Assembly (NCBI GenBank): GCA_035640475.1
Contig: DASQWC010000057.1
Location: 1-28,958 of the forward strand
Direction of reading: 5' to 3'
Source of the DNA: DASQWC01 sp035640475
GTDB lineage: Bacteria; Actinomycetota; JAICYB01
DNA length: 28,958 nucleotides
Below the pieces are notes generated by a model. The model searched no databases, was not told where the DNA came from, and saw nothing but the letters and a program-made list of their open reading frames with translations. This document shows, piece by piece, positions 14,736 to 22,935 of the stretch. The position numbers and the translations under genes were made by a program. The first letter of the stretch is position 1; every line of letters starts with the position of its first letter.

Positions 14736-15368
14736 GTGCGCATCGGTGAGCTCGGCCGCAGCAGCGGCATCGCCGTCCCGACGATCAAGTACTACCTCCG
14801 GGAGGGGCTGCTCCATCGCGGCGATGCCACGGCTCCGAACCAGGCGAACTACGACGCAACGCACGTCCGGCGGCTGCGCCTGATCCGCGTGCTCACAGAA
14901 ATCGGGCGTCTGTCGCTCGGGGCGGTCAAGGAGGTCCTGCGCGCCATCGCCGACGATCGGCTCCCAGTTCATCAGATGATAGGCGTTGCCCAGTACGCGC
15001 TCGGCCCTCCACCCGACGCAGCCGAGCCGGCCGACGACGTCAGACTGGCGCGCGAGGAGGTCGACACCTTCCTTCGACGGCTGCGCTGGCGCGTGTCGCC
15101 CGATGCACCGGGACGCCGGGCCCTGGCCGACGCCTTGGTGGCACTCCGGGGCCACGAACACGACGTGGGAGCCGAGGTATTCGATCACTACGCGGACGTG
15201 GCGAGCGAACTCGCGAGCTACGAGCTCGACCGCACGGATGTCTCCGGACGGCGGTCGGCGGCCGTCGAGAACGTCATTGTGGGCACCGTCGTGTACGAGG
15301 CCGCCTTCAACGCACTCCGTCGACTCGCGCACGAAGACCACTCCGCCCGGCGCCGAAGGACGACCTAA
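14736..15368 (+). CDS. MerR family transcriptional regulator
   Basis: A 210-residue regulator. The N-terminal winged helix is typical: MRIGELGRSSGIAVPTIKYY, then LREGLLHRGDATAPNQANYD and VRRLRLIRVLTEIGRLSL, like the MerR subgroup without metal-binding cysteines. The remaining helical domain (about 100-200) is of unknown ligand and is larger than the short coiled coil of metal-type MerR proteins. Start is GTG 14736 with GTGAGG in front; the concentric palindrome ends 13 bp upstream, so autoregulation is likely. It could also act on the divergent CBS gene and the AlkZ-like gene that follows 18 bp downstream. Confidence 0.9.
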   Translation: MRIGELGRSSGIAVPTIKYYLREGLLHRGDATAPNQANYDATHVRRLRLIRVLTEIGRLSLGAVKEVLRAIADDRLPVHQMIGVAQYALGPPPDAAEPADDVRLAREEVDTFLRRLRWRVSPDAPGRRALADALVALRGHEHDVGAEVFDHYADVASELASYELDRTDVSGRRSAAVENVIVGTVVYEAAFNALRRLAHEDHSARRRRTT

Positions 15369-15386
15369 CAGGCTCGGTCTACGGTT

Positions 15387-16496
15387 GTGACCTTGAATCC
15401 AACCATCGGTATCGACGAGCGTCGCGCGCGCATTGCCGTACGCCATCGCGTCGCGCCGGCGGCTCGGGCCGGCTCGGTGGTGGATGCGGCGCGCGACATC
15501 GTGTGCATGCACGCAACCGACCCGGCGACCGTCTACATGTCCGCATGGTCACGAGTGACCGACTTCGCGATCGCGGACGTCGATCGGGCGCTCTACGACG
15601 AGAGGTCGCTCGTGCGGATGCTCGCGATGCGAAGGACGATGTTCGTCGTCCCCATCGAGGACGTGCCGGTCTTCCACGCGGGCGCGTCGCTGGCGATCGG
15701 TCGCACAGAGCGCAAACGCAACGAGGCACTCCTAGCCACGGTCGGCATCGAGGACGGCGACGCGTGGCTGCGTGACGTTGGCAAGAAGACCCTCGCCGCG
15801 CTCAACCGGCTCGGTGAGGCGACCGCGCAAGAGCTCGCGACCAAGGTGCCCGCGCTCAAGCAGAAGATTCGCGTCAACGTCGGCAAGAAATACGAAACCG
15901 ACATCGGCATGTCGAGCCGGGTGCTCCTGCTGCTCGGCCTCGAAGGAAAGGTGGTGCGTGGACGACCCCGCGGCACATGGATCAGCAGTCAGTACCGCTG
16001 GGCTCCCATGAAGCACTGGCTCGGCGAGCCCATCGGAAAGGTGTCCGTCGAGCACGCGCAGGCTGAGATCGTCCGGCGATGGCTGGCGCGGTTCGGACCG
16101 GGAACCGAAACCGACATCCGCTGGTGGACGGGATGGACGGCACGGTCGGTCCGCAACGCGCTCACCACCGTCGAGGCAATCGAGGTCGACCTCGAAGGCC
16201 GCACCGGCTACGTGCTCCCCGACGACCTCGGGACGACGCCGCGACCGGACCCGTGGGTCGCTCTCCTCCCATCGCTGGATGCAACCACCATGGGATGGAA
16301 GGAGCGCGATTGGTATCTCGGCGCGCACCGAGACGTACTGTTCGATCCGGCCGGGAACGCCGGCCCAACGATCTGGGTGAACGGACGCATCGTGGGCGGC
16401 TGGGCGCCGCGGGCGAACGGCGAGGTCGTCACCAAGCTCCTCGAGCCGGTGGCCCGCACGGCTTCAAAGCGATCGATGCCGAAGCCGCGCGGCTAA
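15387..16496 (+). CDS. AlkZ-like winged-helix DNA-binding protein (HTH_42), C-terminus frameshifted
   Basis: A 369-residue product of the DUF1006/HTH_42 family, whose studied member AlkZ is a DNA glycosylase for interstrand crosslinks. Seen are RIAVRHRVAP and the MHATDPATVYMSAWSRV block near the start, the ALYDERSLVRMLAMRRTMFVVP segment, the FGPGTETDIRWWTGWT block (the AlkZ QxQ-like motif is not obvious), and GPTIWVNGRIVGGW near the end. The frame then closes early after ASKRSMPKPRG. The expected family tail continues intact in the -1 frame to 16567. Start GTG 15387 is the longest; TTG 15393 lies seven bases behind TACGGT and may be the leaderless start. Crosslink repair is family inference only. 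Confidence 0.85.
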   Translation: MTLNPTIGIDERRARIAVRHRVAPAARAGSVVDAARDIVCMHATDPATVYMSAWSRVTDFAIADVDRALYDERSLVRMLAMRRTMFVVPIEDVPVFHAGASLAIGRTERKRNEALLATVGIEDGDAWLRDVGKKTLAALNRLGEATAQELATKVPALKQKIRVNVGKKYETDIGMSSRVLLLLGLEGKVVRGRPRGTWISSQYRWAPMKHWLGEPIGKVSVEHAQAEIVRRWLARFGPGTETDIRWWTGWTARSVRNALTTVEAIEVDLEGRTGYVLPDDLGTTPRPDPWVALLPSLDATTMGWKERDWYLGAHRDVLFDPAGNAGPTIWVNGRIVGGWAPRANGEVVTKLLEPVARTASKRSMPKPRG

Positions 16497-16567
16497 CCGA
16501 GTGGCTCCGAGCCGCCCGCGTGGTTCCGCGTTTCCCCACGCCGCTGTACAAGGAGCTCGTCGGCTAG
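16463..16567 (+). pseudogene. Displaced C-terminal tail of the AlkZ-like protein
   Basis: In the -1 frame this segment encodes KAIDAEAARLTEWL, then RVVPRFPTPLYKELVG and a TAG at 16565-16567. This is what members of the family carry at the very end. It fits the body of the upstream gene if one base were added somewhere in about 16450-16466, which would give a protein of about 390 residues. Either a real one-base deletion or a sequence error explains it. Confidence 0.75.
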
Positions 16568-16586
16568 CCGCGTGACGCCGGCTACG

Positions 16587-17390
16587 TCATCGATCCTTCG
16601 TTCGGGCGTACTCACGCACCGCGAGCGGGACGAAGATCCCGAGGATCACGGCGGTCCACATCAGCACGTAGAGCACCGGGTGGTTCAGCGACCACGCGTC
16701 GGAGGTCGACGTGTAGGCAACGGAGTTTCCGAACAGCTCGCGAGCCGCTTGCGCCAACGCCGAGACCGGGTTCCACTCGGCGATCGTGCGCAGCACCCCG
16801 GGCAGGTTCTGGCTCGGCACGAAGGTGTTCGCGATGAACGTCATCGGGAAGATGAACATGAACGCTGCGTTGTTCACGACCTCGGGTGTGCGGACCTTGA
16901 GGCCCACCCACGCCATGACCCACGAGATGGTGTAGCCGAAGAGCAGCAACAGAGCGAAACCGGCAATCGCCTGGAACACCGAGGTGCGCAGCCGCCAGCC
17001 GACGACGAGTCCGGTGATCGCCATCACCGTGAGGGCGATCGCGTTGTTGACAACGTCGCTCGCCGTCCGTCCTGCCAGGACGGCCGAGCGGGCCATCGGC
17101 AGCGAACGGAAGCGGTCGATGATCCCCTTTTGCATGTCATCAGCCAGCCCATATCCGGTGAACGACGAACCGAAGATGATGTTCTGAGCGAAGATCCCCG
17201 CGATCAGGAACTCGCGGTAGTTCGTGCCGGGAATATCGATCGATCCGCCGAAGATGTAGGCGAAGAGCAGCACGAACATGATCGGCTGCATCGTCGTCCA
17301 CACCAGGACGTCCGGCATGCGCCTGGACTTGATCAGGTTGCGTTTGGCGATCGTGGCGCCGTCCGCCAAAGCAAGAGCAAGCGCGGTCAT
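16587..17390 (-). CDS. ABC-2 type transporter permease (DrrB-like)
   Basis: A 267-residue inner-membrane protein with about six hydrophobic segments: VLVWTTMQPIMFVLLFAYIF, FLIAGIFAQNIIFG, AIALTVMAITGLVVG, AIAGFALLLLFGYTISW, AAFMFIFPMTFIANTF and PVLYVLMWTAVILGIFVPLA. The cytoplasmic coupling segment DDMQKGIIDRFRSLPMAR and the WNPVSALAQAARELFGN end block are typical of ABC-2 (DrrB/NodJ) permeases that export drugs or lipids. ATG 17390 overlaps the stop of the ATPase gene (ATGA), so the two are coupled and form one exporter. The longer open frame running back into the ATPase gene is not real coding in that frame. The substrate is unknown. Confidence 0.94.
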   Translation of the reverse strand: MTALALALADGATIAKRNLIKSRRMPDVLVWTTMQPIMFVLLFAYIFGGSIDIPGTNYREFLIAGIFAQNIIFGSSFTGYGLADDMQKGIIDRFRSLPMARSAVLAGRTASDVVNNAIALTVMAITGLVVGWRLRTSVFQAIAGFALLLLFGYTISWVMAWVGLKVRTPEVVNNAAFMFIFPMTFIANTFVPSQNLPGVLRTIAEWNPVSALAQAARELFGNSVAYTSTSDAWSLNHPVLYVLMWTAVILGIFVPLAVREYARTKDR

Positions 17391-18364
17391 TTCGTCGTCT
17401 CCTTCGTCTTGATGGCCGAGCCGTTGCCGGCCGCGTGCCCGGTCAGGGTCAGGAACACGTCGTCGAGCGTCGGACGGCGCAGTCCCACGTCGAGCAACGA
17501 GACATCCGACCGCCGGAAGTGCAGGAGCGCTTTGCGAAGCGACTCCGCACCGTCGTCGACGGCGGCTGTGAGTCGCCGGCTCTCGTGATCCATCTGCACA
17601 TCCCCGACGGCAAGTGCATCGAGGACGTCGTATGCGCGCCGCATGTCCGCCCGTCGCTCGAGGACGATCTCGACGCGCTCGCCGCCGAGCTTCGTCTTCA
17701 GCTGATCGGCCGTCCCTTCGGCAATCACTCGTCCGTGGTCGATCACCACGATCTTGTCGGCGAGCCTGTCCGCTTCCTCCATGTATTGCGTCGTGAGCAA
17801 GAGCGTGCTCCCGGCCCGGACGAGCTCGCGGATCGACTCCCATAGCCCCACGCGACTTGCCGGATCCAGACCCGTCGTCGGCTCGTCCAGAAAGAGCACG
17901 GGCGGTGCGGCCACGAGGGCCGCAGCCAGGTCGAGCCGGCGCTGCATGCCGCCCGAGTACGTCTTGGCCGGACGGCCCCCTGCATCGTCCAGACCGAAGC
18001 GCTCGATGAGAACCTTCGCCCGGTCGCGCGAGGCCTTCCGGCCGAGGCGGTAGAGCCGGCCGACCATCTCGAGGTTCTCGAGCCCCGTGAGGTGCTCGTC
18101 GACGGCCGCCGTCTGGCCGGACAAGCCGATCTTCTCCCGCACCTTCGCCGGCTCGGCCAGCAGATCGACGCCGGCGACGTGTGCAGAGCCCTCGTCGGGC
18201 GTGAGCAACGTCGTGAGGATCCGGACGGCCGTCGTCTTCCCGGCGCCGTTGGGACCGAGCAGGCCGAGCACCGACCCCTTCGGAACAACCAGATCCAGTC
18301 CGTCGAGCGCGGTCACCTCGCCGAAGCGCTTGACGAGCCCGGACGTTCGAATCATCTCGTCCAC
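17387..18364 (-). CDS. ABC transporter ATP-binding protein (DrrA-like)
   Basis: A 325-residue ATPase with Walker A GPNGAGKTT (Lys43), the YSGGMQRRLDLA signature, Walker B VLFLDEPTTGLDP and the switch region LLLTTQYMEEADRL. The C-terminal 90 residues ending in LRRPTLDDVFLTLTG are the CREEM/DrrA-type extension, so this is the daunorubicin-resistance subgroup, working with the permease downstream. GTG 18364 is supported by AGGAGG five bases upstream; ATG 18355 is possible. It begins 57 bp behind the Rad50-like gene on the same strand, so it may be the fourth gene of that unit or have its own promoter. Confidence 0.95.
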   Translation of the reverse strand: MDEMIRTSGLVKRFGEVTALDGLDLVVPKGSVLGLLGPNGAGKTTAVRILTTLLTPDEGSAHVAGVDLLAEPAKVREKIGLSGQTAAVDEHLTGLENLEMVGRLYRLGRKASRDRAKVLIERFGLDDAGGRPAKTYSGGMQRRLDLAAALVAAPPVLFLDEPTTGLDPASRVGLWESIRELVRAGSTLLLTTQYMEEADRLADKIVVIDHGRVIAEGTADQLKTKLGGERVEIVLERRADMRRAYDVLDALAVGDVQMDHESRRLTAAVDDGAESLRKALLHFRRSDVSLLDVGLRRPTLDDVFLTLTGHAAGNGSAIKTKETTK

Positions 18365-18421
18365 GAAAGCCTCCTCGTTCGCCCTTTCGAGGAGCTATCG
18401 AGACGCTGAGGGAATCGAAAG

Positions 18422-20191
18422 CTAGTCGGAGCTCGACACGTAGACGAGCGACGCCGACGGCACGTCGTCCATCAGCTGCTGCGCGATGGGCGCTTCATAC
18501 GTCGTCACGATGACCTGACGGATGCCGCCACGCGACGACGCCAACGCCAGCGTGGCCGCAACGATCCTGCGCAACCTTGGATCGAGATGCTCGAGCGGCT
18601 CGTCGAGCCAGATGAACGGGGCCGTCGTCGACGCGCCGGCAACGAGCAATCTGGCGACGAGCAGCGCCCACACGCGTTCGCCGCCGCTCAGCGCGCCGAA
18701 GGACAGCGTCCGGCTCCCGACGCGGCGGGTGATCCGCCCGTCGGCACTCAGCTGCAATCCACCGCGTCCGAACGTCTGCTTCCAGCGTCGCGCGACCTCG
18801 GCGACGAGCGGCTCGACCTGTTGCTCCATGATCCGGTCGGCCGTCTCGCTCAGCGCTTGCGCGGCCGCGCGTGAGATCCCCTCCAGACGGAAGAGATCCT
18901 CGAGCTCTTTGGTCACCTCGCGGTCCTGCTCGAGGGCGTCGAGTGCTTCCTTCGTCACGTCCACAGCGGTCGCGTGTACGGCCACGTTCTGATCGTGCTG
19001 CTGGAGGTCGTCCCGTGCGGCATCGTGCGCCCGCCGGATGGCTTCGACGTCGTCGTCCGGCTCAGGTGACGACGGCTCCACGGGAACCGGGACGGAGCGA
19101 ATGTCTGCGAGGACGCTGCGCAGGCTTGTGAGGACCGAACGATGTTGTGTCGCCTGCTCATCGGCCTCGGCGATGGTTTGCTCCAGGGCCGAGAGACTTC
19201 GCGCGTGCTCCTCGGCCGCCTCTTCGGCTTCATGCTCGGCGAAGGGCCGCAGGCACGTCGGACACGTCGCCTCCGACGTTTCCAGGTGCGCGATCGACTC
19301 GCGGATGAACTCGGCCCGGCCGCGCGCCGTGGCCGCGCGTGTCTCGGCCTCCGAGAGCGCGCGCTCCTCGTCGGCCTCGACCTGCGTGAGAGCGTCGAGG
19401 ACGTTCTCCGGATCGACCGTCCTCTCCAGCAACGACCCCGCGACGTCCGCGTAGGCCGAGAGCTTCGTGCTTCGCTCGTTCAAGGCGGTGCGGTAGTTGT
19501 CCCACTCGACGGCGATGCGCAAGTGTTCGGCGGGTTCGTTGAGCGTCGCGACGACGGCCTCGCGCGCAGACTGCGCCGTCTCGAGATCCCGCTCGGCTCC
19601 CTCGAGATCGGCGACGAGCTCGTCGCGCTCGCGCTGGTCTTTACGCTCGACGAGCTTGGTCTTGCGCAGGGTGCTCGCCGTCTCGGCGGCAAGCTCGTCT
19701 GCGCGCGCGGCGGCTTCGAACAACGGCCGGACGCCGAACAGCCCGGCGAGGTGGTCGCGCAGCTCGAACTCCCCTTGGGACACGTGAAGTCCGCCGTGGA
19801 TCATGAACGTGAGCTGCGTCAGCACGCGCGCGTCGGCGCCGAACTCCTTCGCGAGCAGGTCCTCGAGCTCGTCCTGCGAAGTGATCGTCCGGTCGCCGAT
19901 GGCCGCTTCGAGCTCGGACCGGCCCTTCTGGTCGACGGACCTCGTGATCACGAGATCGCCGGATGTGGGAAGACGAAGGTCGACGGTCACGGTGGCCGAT
20001 TCGGCATCACCGCGGATCTCGTCGGATCCCTTTACGCCGGCGATGTCGCCGAACACGCCCCACGCCGCCGCCATGATCAGCGACGTCTTGCCGATGCCGT
20101 TGGACGCGACGATGAAGGTCGCTCCCGGGCCGAGCTCGACGTCCAGACTGTCGTACGCGCGCCAGTTCTGGAGGCGCAGGCGCTGGATCAT
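18422..20191 (-). CDS. Compact Rad50/SMC-like ATPase with a CxxC hook
   Basis: A 589-residue protein of the Rad50/SbcC/RecF-type ABC ATPases. The N-terminal lobe begins MIQRLRLQNWRAYDSLDVEL and has Walker A ASNGIGKTS with Lys35. Two coiled-coil arms (about 165-300 and 320-460) flank CPTC at Cys310/Cys313, almost exactly mid-protein, as expected for a zinc hook. The C-terminal lobe has the signature LSGGERVW at 501 and Walker B FIWLDEPLEHLDP with Asp530 and Glu531. The arms are much shorter than in Rad50 or SbcC (about 900-1000 residues). No Mre11/SbcD-type nuclease is encoded next to it. ATG 20191 overlaps the stop of the 292-aa gene (ATGA). It probably binds DNA ends or structures; its task is unknown. 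Confidence 0.9.
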   Translation of the reverse strand: MIQRLRLQNWRAYDSLDVELGPGATFIVASNGIGKTSLIMAAAWGVFGDIAGVKGSDEIRGDAESATVTVDLRLPTSGDLVITRSVDQKGRSELEAAIGDRTITSQDELEDLLAKEFGADARVLTQLTFMIHGGLHVSQGEFELRDHLAGLFGVRPLFEAAARADELAAETASTLRKTKLVERKDQRERDELVADLEGAERDLETAQSAREAVVATLNEPAEHLRIAVEWDNYRTALNERSTKLSAYADVAGSLLERTVDPENVLDALTQVEADEERALSEAETRAATARGRAEFIRESIAHLETSEATCPTCLRPFAEHEAEEAAEEHARSLSALEQTIAEADEQATQHRSVLTSLRSVLADIRSVPVPVEPSSPEPDDDVEAIRRAHDAARDDLQQHDQNVAVHATAVDVTKEALDALEQDREVTKELEDLFRLEGISRAAAQALSETADRIMEQQVEPLVAEVARRWKQTFGRGGLQLSADGRITRRVGSRTLSFGALSGGERVWALLVARLLVAGASTTAPFIWLDEPLEHLDPRLRRIVAATLALASSRGGIRQVIVTTYEAPIAQQLMDDVPSASLVYVSSSD

Positions 20192-21066
20192 TTGCTCGCC
20201 GCCATTCTTCTCAGGACATCGGACACATCCTCCGGCTCGGAGCGCCCCTCGTGGACATCGAGGACGACTCGCGCAATCTCGCGTGCGTGTGTGTCGTCCA
20301 GCTCCGTGAGCGCTTTGCGCTTGGGATTCGTTTTGCGCGCGCGACCGCCCGCCGTCACTTGCGCCTCGATCGCCTTGTCGGCGAGCTCCTGCGCAATGGG
20401 CGGAACGTCGACGATCGTGCCGGCGGACTGCTCGCTGATTCCGCGCATCGGTTCCCAATACGGAATCAGCTCGCGGAGGAAAACCGAAAGCGCTTCTCCC
20501 ACTGGATGCACCGGACGGCGATATCTCCGGCCGACCAACGACCCTCGAGGCACCTCGATGGTCGGTGCGCAGTCTTCCGGCTGCACGAGTAGCGACGAGA
20601 GATCCGGTTCGACGAGAGTCAGAGCCGCGGTATCGGGAAAGAGCCGGAAGACGCGCGCGAGATCCTCGAGCCACCGGTCACTGGCTTCGAGCGCGCCCTC
20701 GTCGCCGAGCAGCCACACGCGCACCCGGCCGCCGAACGTGCCCACGATCCAGCCCTCGGCGACGTTCATGCCGGGGATGGCGATCATGGCGACGGCGGGG
20801 TCGCTCGTAACCCTCGCGGGAGCCGGCAGCGTGTCGCGCAGCGCCGCAATGACTTGCGCCCCCGCAGCCGTCGTCGCGCTCGGCTCCCGACGTTCTCCTC
20901 CGCCGAACGCGATGCCGTCGGTTTGATCGAGAAGACCGATGAGATCCCGCAGCCGCTCGAGCTCGCCCGCGGACAGGTGCGAGGTATCGGGCTCGGGGCC
21001 GCCGATCTCCGCATGTTCGATGTAGGCGGCGAGCGCCGCTTGCACCCGGCTCTCAGATTCGGTCAC
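20188..21066 (-). CDS. Unrecognised 292-aa protein of the sigma-like / Rad50-like cassette
   Basis: I do not recognise a family. The first 60 residues look helical: ESRVQAALAAYIEHAEIG, then HLSAGELERLRDLIGLLDQT. The middle (about 85-200) alternates short strands and helices, for example EGWIVGTFGGRVRVWLLGDE and TAALTLVEPDLSSLLVQPED, followed by PRGSLVGRRYRRPVHP. The C-terminal 60 residues are charged and helical. No phosphoesterase, nuclease, zinc or membrane motif is visible, so it is not an SbcD. It overlaps the sigma-like gene by 14 bp and the Rad50-like gene by 4 bp, so all three are surely made together. It could be an adaptor or an anti-sigma-like partner, but this is guesswork from position. 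Confidence 0.8.
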   Translation of the reverse strand: MTESESRVQAALAAYIEHAEIGGPEPDTSHLSAGELERLRDLIGLLDQTDGIAFGGGERREPSATTAAGAQVIAALRDTLPAPARVTSDPAVAMIAIPGMNVAEGWIVGTFGGRVRVWLLGDEGALEASDRWLEDLARVFRLFPDTAALTLVEPDLSSLLVQPEDCAPTIEVPRGSLVGRRYRRPVHPVGEALSVFLRELIPYWEPMRGISEQSAGTIVDVPPIAQELADKAIEAQVTAGGRARKTNPKRKALTELDDTHAREIARVVLDVHEGRSEPEDVSDVLRRMAASK

Positions 21067-21682
21067 GTCGGTCCCCCTCGTGCTCTTCGATGTAGCTCCG
21101 GATCTTCATGACTGCACCGGCAACGATCTGACCGACGCGCTGGCCCGTCACCGGTGGGTCGAGTTCCCGTCCGACGGCAGCTCTGCTCTTGCCGTCCTGT
21201 TGGACGGCAAGAAAGACGCTCCGCTCGCCATCCGTCAACACGCGATCGATCGCCTCTTCCGCGAGCGCCAAACGCTGGACGTTCTCGAGGTGGTCCTGCT
21301 CGGAGAAATACTCCGTCTCGGCTCCGGCAGATCCGGGGGTCACGTCGGCGAGCACCGCCGGCTCCGAGTCGTCCCTCACCCCGCCGATCGGCTCCTGAAG
21401 CGACCGGTCCCGGCGCCGTGCTTCGGCCCGGCCGAGCGCGTCGATGGCCTTGTTCTGCGCGACGCGCAGCGCAAACGGAAGGAATGGGCCTTTCGAGCGG
21501 AAGCCGCCCTCCGCCATCGAGCTCCATGCTTCGTCCACGACGCTCCACGGATCCACCCCCGCGATGACGTGATCGGCTCGCCAGATCCGCAGCACGCTCA
21601 GGCGCATCAATCCGCGGATCCGCTCATAGCCCTGTTCGTCGACCCCGTCAGGCAGCACGAGGCCCGCCGGTTGATCCGTCAC
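21053..21682 (-). CDS. Sigma-70-family-like protein (ECF-type regions 2 and 4)
   Basis: A 209-residue protein. Residues about 25-90 resemble sigma region 2, with DPWSVVDEAWSSM and FLPFALRVAQNKAIDALGRA followed by EARRRD, the region 2.3/2.4 pattern of group 4 (ECF) sigma factors. After an acidic linker (about 95-135) comes a region-4-like helix-turn-helix: LALAEEAIDRVLTDGERSVF, QQDGKSRAAVGRELDPPVTG and QRVGQIVAGAVMKIRSYIEE. The HTH loop carries an insertion relative to ordinary region 4, so a dedicated DNA-binding role rather than a true sigma factor is possible. GTG 21682 starts the gene; it is divergent from dinB across 65 bp that hold an SOS box. Confidence 0.78.
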   Translation of the reverse strand: MTDQPAGLVLPDGVDEQGYERIRGLMRLSVLRIWRADHVIAGVDPWSVVDEAWSSMAEGGFRSKGPFLPFALRVAQNKAIDALGRAEARRRDRSLQEPIGGVRDDSEPAVLADVTPGSAGAETEYFSEQDHLENVQRLALAEEAIDRVLTDGERSVFLAVQQDGKSRAAVGRELDPPVTGQRVGQIVAGAVMKIRSYIEEHEGDRRDRI

Positions 21683-21734
21683 GCTCCCTGCCTATCGAAT
21701 CGGCCGAGGAATCGAAAGGGGTCGGTCCGCTATG

Positions 21735-21748
21735 CGAACATACGTTCG
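21735..21748. promoter_or_regulatory. LexA/SOS box in the dinB upstream region
   Basis: CGAACATACGTTCG is a perfect CGAAC-N4-GTTCG palindrome, the LexA-binding consensus of actinobacteria and Bacillus. Its last base is the first base of the dinB GTG. It also lies 53 bp upstream of the divergent sigma-like gene and could affect that promoter too. Confidence 0.85.
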
Positions 21749-22935
21749 TGGACGATGCCACCATCCTGCACGCAGATCTCGACTCCTTCTATGCGTCCGT
21801 CGAGCAGCGGGACGACCCGAAGCTCCGCGGCCGTCCCGTGATTGTGGGGGCCGGAGTCGTCCTGGCGGCCAGCTACGAGGCGAAGGCCTTCGGAATCCGG
21901 ACGGCCATGGGCGGAAGAATGGCGCGTCTGCTGTGTCCGCACGCGATCGTCGTGTCGCCGCGGATGTCGGAGTACTCGGATGCGAGCAAAGCAGTGTTCG
22001 AAGTGTTCGACGACGTGACGCCGCTTGTCGAGCCGCTCTCGATCGACGAGGCCTTTCTACAGGTCGGCGGGCTGCGTCGAATCGCCGGCGAGCCCGCCGA
22101 CATCGCGGTGCGGCTTCGGAAATTGGTGCGTGAACGCGTCGGCCTTCCGATCACCGTCGGCGTCGCACGGACGAAATTCCTCGCGAAGGTCGCGAGCGGC
22201 GTCGCCAAGCCGGACGGTCTGCTCGTTGTGCCACCGGATCGCGAGCTCGACTTCCTGCATCCGCTGCCGGTCGAGAAGCTGTGGGGCGTCGGCGAGCGCA
22301 CCGCCGAGAAGCTCCACAACCGAGCCATCTACACCGTCGGTCATGTCGCGCACATTCCCGAACCCGCTTTGGTGTCGATGCTCGGGCGCGCCGCCGGCCG
22401 CAAGCTCCACGCGCTCGCACACAACTACGACCTTCGTCCGGTCGTCGTCGGCCGGCGCCGAGCATCGATTGGGTCGCAGCGAGCCATCGGCTGGAGGCTG
22501 AAGAAGCCCGGTGAGATCGAGGAGACGCTGGTCGGCCTCGTCGACCGTGTGACGCGTCGGCTGCGGAAGGGCGAGCGCGTCGGGCGGACGGTCGTCCTGC
22601 GTCTGCGTTTCGACGACTCGACGCGAGCCACGCGCTCGCACACGCTCGATCACGCGACGTCGCGAACCGAGACGATCTTGGCCGCTGCCCGCGACCTGCT
22701 CGATGCGGCGCAGCCGCTCATTCGCGCCAAGGGCATCACGCTCGTCGGCATCACCGTTGCCAATCTCGACGGCGACGACCTCGTGCAGCTCGCACTGCCC
22801 TTCTCGAAGGGCAGTGGAACCGCACTCGATGTCGCGCTGGACGATGTCAAGCACCGCTTCGGCGCGAATGCTGTGACGCGCGCCGTGCTGATGGGCCGCG
22901 ATCAGGGGCTGGAGGTTCCGCTGCTCCCGGACTGA
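21748..22935 (+). CDS. dinB: DNA polymerase IV (Y-family translesion polymerase)
   Basis: A 395-residue Y-family polymerase. The palm acids are Asp10 in ILHADLDSFYASVEQ and Asp100/Glu101 in PLSIDEAFLQVGG; Tyr15 stands at the steric-gate place. Also seen are VLAASYEAKAFGIRTAMGG in the fingers, VGVARTKFLAKVASGVAKPDG, the HhH block LWGVGERTAEKLHNRAIYTV, and the little-finger domain after about residue 240. The tail lacks an obvious beta-clamp QLxLF box, though VQLALPF is close to one. GTG 21748 starts the protein; no ribosome site is possible because the SOS box abuts it, so the mRNA is short-leadered or leaderless. It copies past lesions at the cost of errors and is likely induced by DNA damage. 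Confidence 0.96.
   Translation: MDDATILHADLDSFYASVEQRDDPKLRGRPVIVGAGVVLAASYEAKAFGIRTAMGGRMARLLCPHAIVVSPRMSEYSDASKAVFEVFDDVTPLVEPLSIDEAFLQVGGLRRIAGEPADIAVRLRKLVRERVGLPITVGVARTKFLAKVASGVAKPDGLLVVPPDRELDFLHPLPVEKLWGVGERTAEKLHNRAIYTVGHVAHIPEPALVSMLGRAAGRKLHALAHNYDLRPVVVGRRRASIGSQRAIGWRLKKPGEIEETLVGLVDRVTRRLRKGERVGRTVVLRLRFDDSTRATRSHTLDHATSRTETILAAARDLLDAAQPLIRAKGITLVGITVANLDGDDLVQLALPFSKGSGTALDVALDDVKHRFGANAVTRAVLMGRDQGLEVPLLPD

Noticed and set aside
17391..17843. N-terminal extension of the permease frame
   Set aside because: Translation of the ATPase gene in the wrong frame; the permease begins at the ATGA overlap.
20192..20674. N-terminal extension of the Rad50-like frame
   Set aside because: It is out-of-frame translation of the 292-aa gene; the true start MIQRLRLQNW overlaps that gene's stop as ATGA.
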